From assembly GCA_002409145.1 (NCBI GenBank), contig DHUL01000087.1:1-10282 (forward strand): a stretch of 10,282 nt of DNA. Reading direction: 5' to 3'. Within the stretch, counting starts at the first letter, position 1; every line of letters begins with the position of its first letter. Origin of the DNA: Bacteroidales bacterium UBA5235. Lineage in GTDB: Bacteria; Bacteroidota; Bacteroidia; Bacteroidales; VadinHA17. Below the pieces are notes generated by a model. That model did no database searches and had not been told where the DNA came from. It was given only the letters and a program-made list of their open reading frames with translations. The translations under genes were made by a program, and so were the position numbers. This document shows positions 7,074-10,282 of the stretch, one piece after another.

Positions 7074-7758
7074 AAGTCGTGACCTGACAATGTCAGGGAA
7101 TATTCAGTCTACTGTTTTTCTGACAATTACTGAAAAAAACGGTGCCGTCAGGACCCGGAAGCTGAATATGATCACCAAATCATATGACGATGGCACCATC
7201 AAGAGGATGGTGAAATTCCTCGATCCTGCTGATGTGCGTGGCACTGCTATGCTTATCATTGACAACAAGAATACCCAGGACGACATGTGGATTTATCTTC
7301 CTGCCCTTAAGAAGACACGACGCATTGTAAGCAATGAAAAAGGAAAGAGCTTCATGAGTTCAGAGTTTTCAAATGCAGACATGTCAACCGGAAGCAATGC
7401 TGACTTCAAAATCCGGCATATGCCTGAATCAGGGAAGGAAGGTGTTTGGGTGATTGAGAGCATTCCTGCCAGCGAAGATAAAGCAGACGAATACGGGTAC
7501 TCGCGGAAGATTACGTATCTTGAGATGGGCAGCCTGAAGACGAAAAAGATCGACTTCTACAACTTTGACAACGAACTTTTCAAGACGATTGAGATTGTGG
7601 CCACGCAGCCTCTCAGCGGAAAAGAGGGGTATATAATGACAGATATGCTTGCCGTAAATCACATCAATGGCAGAAGCTCAAGGGTCAAATTTGACCAGGT
7701 GAACACATCGGCTTCAATACCGGATAATACCTTCATCTCCGACAACCTCTCGCGGTAG
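6979..7758 (+). CDS. LolA-like outer membrane lipoprotein-sorting protein
   Basis: A 259-residue exported protein of the LolA-like group often annotated as outer membrane lipoprotein-sorting protein. The signal peptide, MKKMLFLLSAVSVLSLQATLAQ, fixes the start at 6979 even though this places it inside the transporter gene. The mature part has the family's hallmark region: VKFLDPADVRGTAMLI (about 78-93), DDMWIYLPALKKTRRI (about 101-116) and GKSFMSSEFSNADM (about 122-135). The LolA fold is a half-open beta barrel that shields acyl chains. I infer that this protein carries a lipid or lipidated cargo across the periplasm between the RND pump and the outer membrane barrel. It is the last gene of the three-gene set; no terminator separates it from mnmE, 24 nt later. 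Confidence 0.88.
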   Translation: MKKMLFLLSAVSVLSLQATLAQQSDPVQLMDKSRDLTMSGNIQSTVFLTITEKNGAVRTRKLNMITKSYDDGTIKRMVKFLDPADVRGTAMLIIDNKNTQDDMWIYLPALKKTRRIVSNEKGKSFMSSEFSNADMSTGSNADFKIRHMPESGKEGVWVIESIPASEDKADEYGYSRKITYLEMGSLKTKKIDFYNFDNELFKTIEIVATQPLSGKEGYIMTDMLAVNHINGRSSRVKFDQVNTSASIPDNTFISDNLSR

Positions 7759-7766
7759 AAATCGAT

Positions 7767-7774
7767 TACCTTTG
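7767..7774 (+). promoter_or_regulatory. -7 promoter element of mnmE
   Basis: TACCTTTG exactly matches TAnnTTTG and lies only 8 nt before the mnmE ATG. Transcription would start about 0-4 nt before the start codon, giving an almost leaderless mRNA. No TTTG -33 box is seen at the normal distance. The 24-nt gap after the LolA-like gene holds little else, and no Shine-Dalgarno site is present. Confidence 0.5.
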
Positions 7775-7782
7775 TACCCGTC

Positions 7783-9192
7783 ATGAACCAGGTACAAAAG
7801 GGAAGAATCATATGCGCTCCCGCCACTTCCGGAGGGGGTGCGATAGCCCTGATACGGATTTCCGGCCAGGGTACCGTAGAAATACTATCTGAGATATTTC
7901 AACCAGCAGATAATCACACTGATATCTCTAAAGCGAAGGGGTATACATTGATTTATGGGACCATATCTTCGCATGGAGAATTCATTGATCAGGTCCTGGT
8001 ATCGCTTTTCAGGGCACCTCACTCTTACACAGGGGAGGAAATGGTTGAAATAAGCTGTCATGCTTCTCCATTTATTCAACGCCGGATTATGGAAATTCTC
8101 ATTGAAAAGGGGGCGGAAACGGCTGCCCCTGGAGAGTTTACCATGAGAGCTTTCATGAACGGCAAAATGGACCTTTCCCAGGCAGAGGCGGTGGCTGATA
8201 TAATTGCTGCCGATTCAGAAGCCGCTCACCGCCTTGCTTCTTCACAGCTCCGCGGAGGATTTTCAGATGGGATAGAAAAACTCAGGCAGGAACTCATCAC
8301 TTTTGCATCGCTCATTGAGCTGGAGCTCGATTTCAGCGAGGAAGATGTGCAGTTTGCCGACCGTTTTGCACTGACTGAGACGGTAATAGCAATAAAGGAA
8401 ATGGTTGACAGGCTTGCTTCTTCCTTCCGGCTTGGCAATGCTATCAGGAAAGGAATCCCGGTGGTGATTGCAGGGAGACCGAATGTGGGGAAGTCATCAC
8501 TTCTGAACGTCATGCTGCAGGAAGAGCGCGCCATTGTCTCGGATATCCCTGGCACAACACGAGACACAATTGAAGAGGTACTGCATCTTGGCGGACTTCT
8601 GTTCAGGTTCATTGACACTGCCGGGCTAAGGGATGGCGGTGATGAGATAGAGGAGCTGGGGATTGAGAGGACCCGCAGCAAGCTCAGGGCGGCAGATATT
8701 GTGCTTGCCATTGCCGAGGCCACTGACACCGCTGAGAGCATTGCCGCCCTGGCTGCCGGCATCAGTGAGATTACTGGTAATAGCGGGGCACGGATAATCG
8801 TGTTGGTTAACAAATCTGACCTGATCACCGGGGAAAGAGCTTCTGAACTGAAGAAAGAGCTTAATAGCATCTGCTCCTGCCCTGCCCTGTTTGTTTCAGC
8901 ACGGCAATCTGAAGGAATAGATAAGGTGAGGAAGCAGCTTATTGCATCTGTTGAGACCGGCATATTGGACAATCCGCAATACATCGTGACCAATGCCAGG
9001 CATTTCGAGGCGATTAATAACGTATCATTAAGCCTTCAGAGGGTTCTTGATGGTTTCCGTGACGGTATCCCGACTGTGCTGATAGCCACAGATGTTCGCC
9101 AGGCAATATTTTACCTCGGGCAGATCACTGGACGCATCTCTCCGGATGATATTCTGGGAGAGATATTCTCGAAGTTTTGTATTGGCAAATAG
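7783..9192 (+). CDS. mnmE: tRNA uridine-5-carboxymethylaminomethyl modification GTPase MnmE
   Basis: MnmE (TrmE) works with MnmG to modify the wobble uridine (position 34) of certain tRNAs in the cytoplasm, using GTP hydrolysis, 5,10-methylene-tetrahydrofolate and FAD. The 469-residue protein is full length. It has an N-terminal folate-binding domain (about 1-120, beginning GRIICAPATSGGGAIALIRISG and including HASP and PGEFTMRAFMNGKMDLSQAEAV). A helical domain is interrupted by the GTPase insert, with P-loop GRPNVGKSS (231-239), PGTTRD (256-261), DTAGLRD (278-284) and NKSD (343-346). The C-terminus is CIGK, containing the catalytic cysteine of the CxGK motif. All key residues are intact. It is convergent with the SusD-like gene. 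Confidence 0.98.
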   Translation: MNQVQKGRIICAPATSGGGAIALIRISGQGTVEILSEIFQPADNHTDISKAKGYTLIYGTISSHGEFIDQVLVSLFRAPHSYTGEEMVEISCHASPFIQRRIMEILIEKGAETAAPGEFTMRAFMNGKMDLSQAEAVADIIAADSEAAHRLASSQLRGGFSDGIEKLRQELITFASLIELELDFSEEDVQFADRFALTETVIAIKEMVDRLASSFRLGNAIRKGIPVVIAGRPNVGKSSLLNVMLQEERAIVSDIPGTTRDTIEEVLHLGGLLFRFIDTAGLRDGGDEIEELGIERTRSKLRAADIVLAIAEATDTAESIAALAAGISEITGNSGARIIVLVNKSDLITGERASELKKELNSICSCPALFVSARQSEGIDKVRKQLIASVETGILDNPQYIVTNARHFEAINNVSLSLQRVLDGFRDGIPTVLIATDVRQAIFYLGQITGRISPDDILGEIFSKFCIGK

Positions 9193-9212
9193 AAAAAACG
9201 GATCGATTATAA

Positions 9213-9247
9213 AAAGAAGAGGGTGTCAACATGAAATTGTGACACCC
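9213..9247 (-). terminator. Rho-independent terminator of the SusD-like gene
   Basis: GGGTGTCA (9221-9228) and TGACACCC (9240-9247) form a perfect 8-bp stem with an 11-nt loop. The stem may be extended by pairing across a single bulged A. Read on the minus strand the stem is followed by TCTTCTTTTT, a good intrinsic terminator 30 nt after the SusD-like stop codon. On the plus strand the stem is followed by CCTCC and no T run, so it would stop mnmE transcription less efficiently. Confidence 0.75.
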
Positions 9248-9276
9248 CCTCCAATTATCCTGTCAGTATGTAACTG

Positions 9277-10282
9277 CTAGTAGGGTGGCAGGTTCAGCGG
9301 GAGAACCTCATTCATGTACCATACCGTCCCTCTTTTGGATTCAGGAACCCAGAATATGGGGGATGTATAGTTATCCTCATCCTGTACGGCCTTGAAATTT
9401 TCCCCGTTGAGCTGCAGTTCTGAAGATGGATACCTCAGGCGCTCAGGGCAGGGTTTCATATAGACTCCCCTGAGTATCATTGGCTCCAGCAGCGGATGCC
9501 TGGTACGGCGTAGTTCGGCCCAGAGATCATATTCATCAGTGATGTTCACATGAATGTACTTCTGCTGCATGATAATCTCCATCTTGTCTTCCTCTCCCAC
9601 AGCTGCCGTAAAATCATTTGCGATTTTTGCGGCATAGGCGTCAATGTCAGCCTGGGACTTCACCGGGTGCAACACTGCAACATCCGTCCTGTAACTGCTC
9701 ACCCCGTTAAGCCAGTACCACCAGTCACATGAATGAACTACGGCATCACGCATATGTTCGGCAGCCGTCTTGCCTGTACTGGTATAGTTCTTCAGTGCTA
9801 TCTCAGCCAGTAACAGATCCACATAGGCTCTTGTCATCATGATTGCGGGGTACTTCTCGTAGTTAAGGAAGTAGGTTGCGAAATTGTACATCGAAACCGA
9901 ATTCTGCGTCAGGGAGCTCTCCAGGTTGTCGCCGTAGGCATAATACTTGTTGCCTGCGTTGTAGAATGGAGTCTGGGCGTCGGAGTTCATTGAGACACCC
10001 AGGTAGTCCAGGTTATTGTTGAACTTGGTCGGCATTGCAATGACGGGCAATCTTGGGTCATCAATACCCGGTTCATAGGTATTTGTTCCATGGTTCATCC
10101 TTTTCATGATGACGTTGGGGATGAAGTTGGCATAGGTACACTCATACATACCCCTGATTATGGTACCGCCTCCCTTGGGATGTTCGTAGCTGTAAGGCCC
10201 GAAATATAGATCCGTTGTGGGAAGGTTTGCAATGGCAGCAGTCAGGTGCGGCACTCCAGCAGCCTGATCAACTCCTGCAAGC
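9277..10282 (-). CDS. SusD/RagB-family outer-membrane lipoprotein (3' part)
   Basis: This is the C-terminal 334 residues of a SusD/RagB-like protein. SusD proteins are surface lipoproteins that pair with a SusC-type TonB-dependent barrel to capture glycans, peptides or other nutrients in Bacteroidota. The frame is open to the right edge (beginning LAGVDQAAGVPHL), so the signal peptide, lipobox cysteine and first half lie outside the window. Supporting features are the late helical segment PAIMMTRAYVDLLLAEIALKN, the block KMEIIMQQKYIHVN...YDLWAELRRTRHP near the end, and the aromatic C-terminus. These fit the SusD-like outer-membrane families whose members commonly have about 500 residues. The gene probably sits downstream of a susC partner that would be further right. 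The substrate cannot be read from this part. Confidence 0.88.
   Translation of the reverse strand, partial: LAGVDQAAGVPHLTAAIANLPTTDLYFGPYSYEHPKGGGTIIRGMYECTYANFIPNVIMKRMNHGTNTYEPGIDDPRLPVIAMPTKFNNNLDYLGVSMNSDAQTPFYNAGNKYYAYGDNLESSLTQNSVSMYNFATYFLNYEKYPAIMMTRAYVDLLLAEIALKNYTSTGKTAAEHMRDAVVHSCDWWYWLNGVSSYRTDVAVLHPVKSQADIDAYAAKIANDFTAAVGEEDKMEIIMQQKYIHVNITDEYDLWAELRRTRHPLLEPMILRGVYMKPCPERLRYPSSELQLNGENFKAVQDEDNYTSPIFWVPESKRGTVWYMNEVLPLNLPPY

Noticed and set aside
2103..7758. Drug-efflux (AcrAB-TolC-type) system
   Set aside because: There is no membrane-fusion protein and no TolC-like gene. The pump is about 790 residues with an MMPL-type layout, and the partner genes are a barrel and a LolA-like carrier.
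8226..8993. A 255-residue minus-strand frame opposite mnmE
   Set aside because: It is serine-rich low-complexity sequence that mirrors MnmE coding sequence, with no known motif.

Overview
The window looks like chromosomal DNA of a member of the Bacteroidota. The evidence is a partial SusD/RagB-family lipoprotein gene at the right end, a membrane-anchored AraC-type regulator, tRNA genes without an encoded CCA end, weak A-rich translation starts instead of strong Shine-Dalgarno sites, and four exact copies of the Bacteroidota -7 promoter element TAnnTTTG just upstream of genes. I cannot name a genus from the sequence alone.

Left part (1-2014), all on the minus strand. Read in the direction of transcription this holds sucD (succinyl-CoA synthetase alpha subunit, intact), then fabG (3-oxoacyl-ACP reductase, carrying three separate single-base frameshifts), then a promoter followed by a compact RNA-like element that ends in a terminator-like stem plus T run, then tRNA-Thr(CGT) and tRNA-Gly(TCC). 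The promoter plus RNA-like element (about 236-353) is the most unexpected piece of the window: the first and last ten bases of the predicted ~85-nt transcript pair perfectly.

Middle part (2103-7758), plus strand. A regulator with about seven membrane helices and a C-terminal AraC DNA-binding domain is followed by three tightly packed genes: an outer-membrane beta-barrel protein, an RND/MMPL-type transporter, and a periplasmic LolA-like protein. Barrel and transporter are 4 nt apart; transporter and LolA-like gene overlap by 95 nt. I infer that the three form an envelope-spanning export or trafficking pathway for a lipid or other hydrophobic cargo. An inner-membrane pump would hand cargo to a periplasmic carrier and an outer-membrane barrel, possibly under the adjacent regulator. 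The cargo is unknown.

Right part (7783-10282). mnmE (tRNA-modification GTPase) is on the plus strand, with an exact -7 element so close to its ATG that its mRNA may be almost leaderless. It converges on the 3' part of a SusD/RagB-like outer-membrane lipoprotein gene on the minus strand, with a strong hairpin terminator between them. The SusD-like gene runs off the right edge, so any partner SusC-type gene and its substrate are not visible.

No insertion sequence, CRISPR array, prophage gene or defence system is visible. The most unusual items are the candidate small RNA, the triply frameshifted fabG, the regulator-barrel-RND-LolA module with an asymmetric transporter core, and the long transporter/LolA-like overlap.
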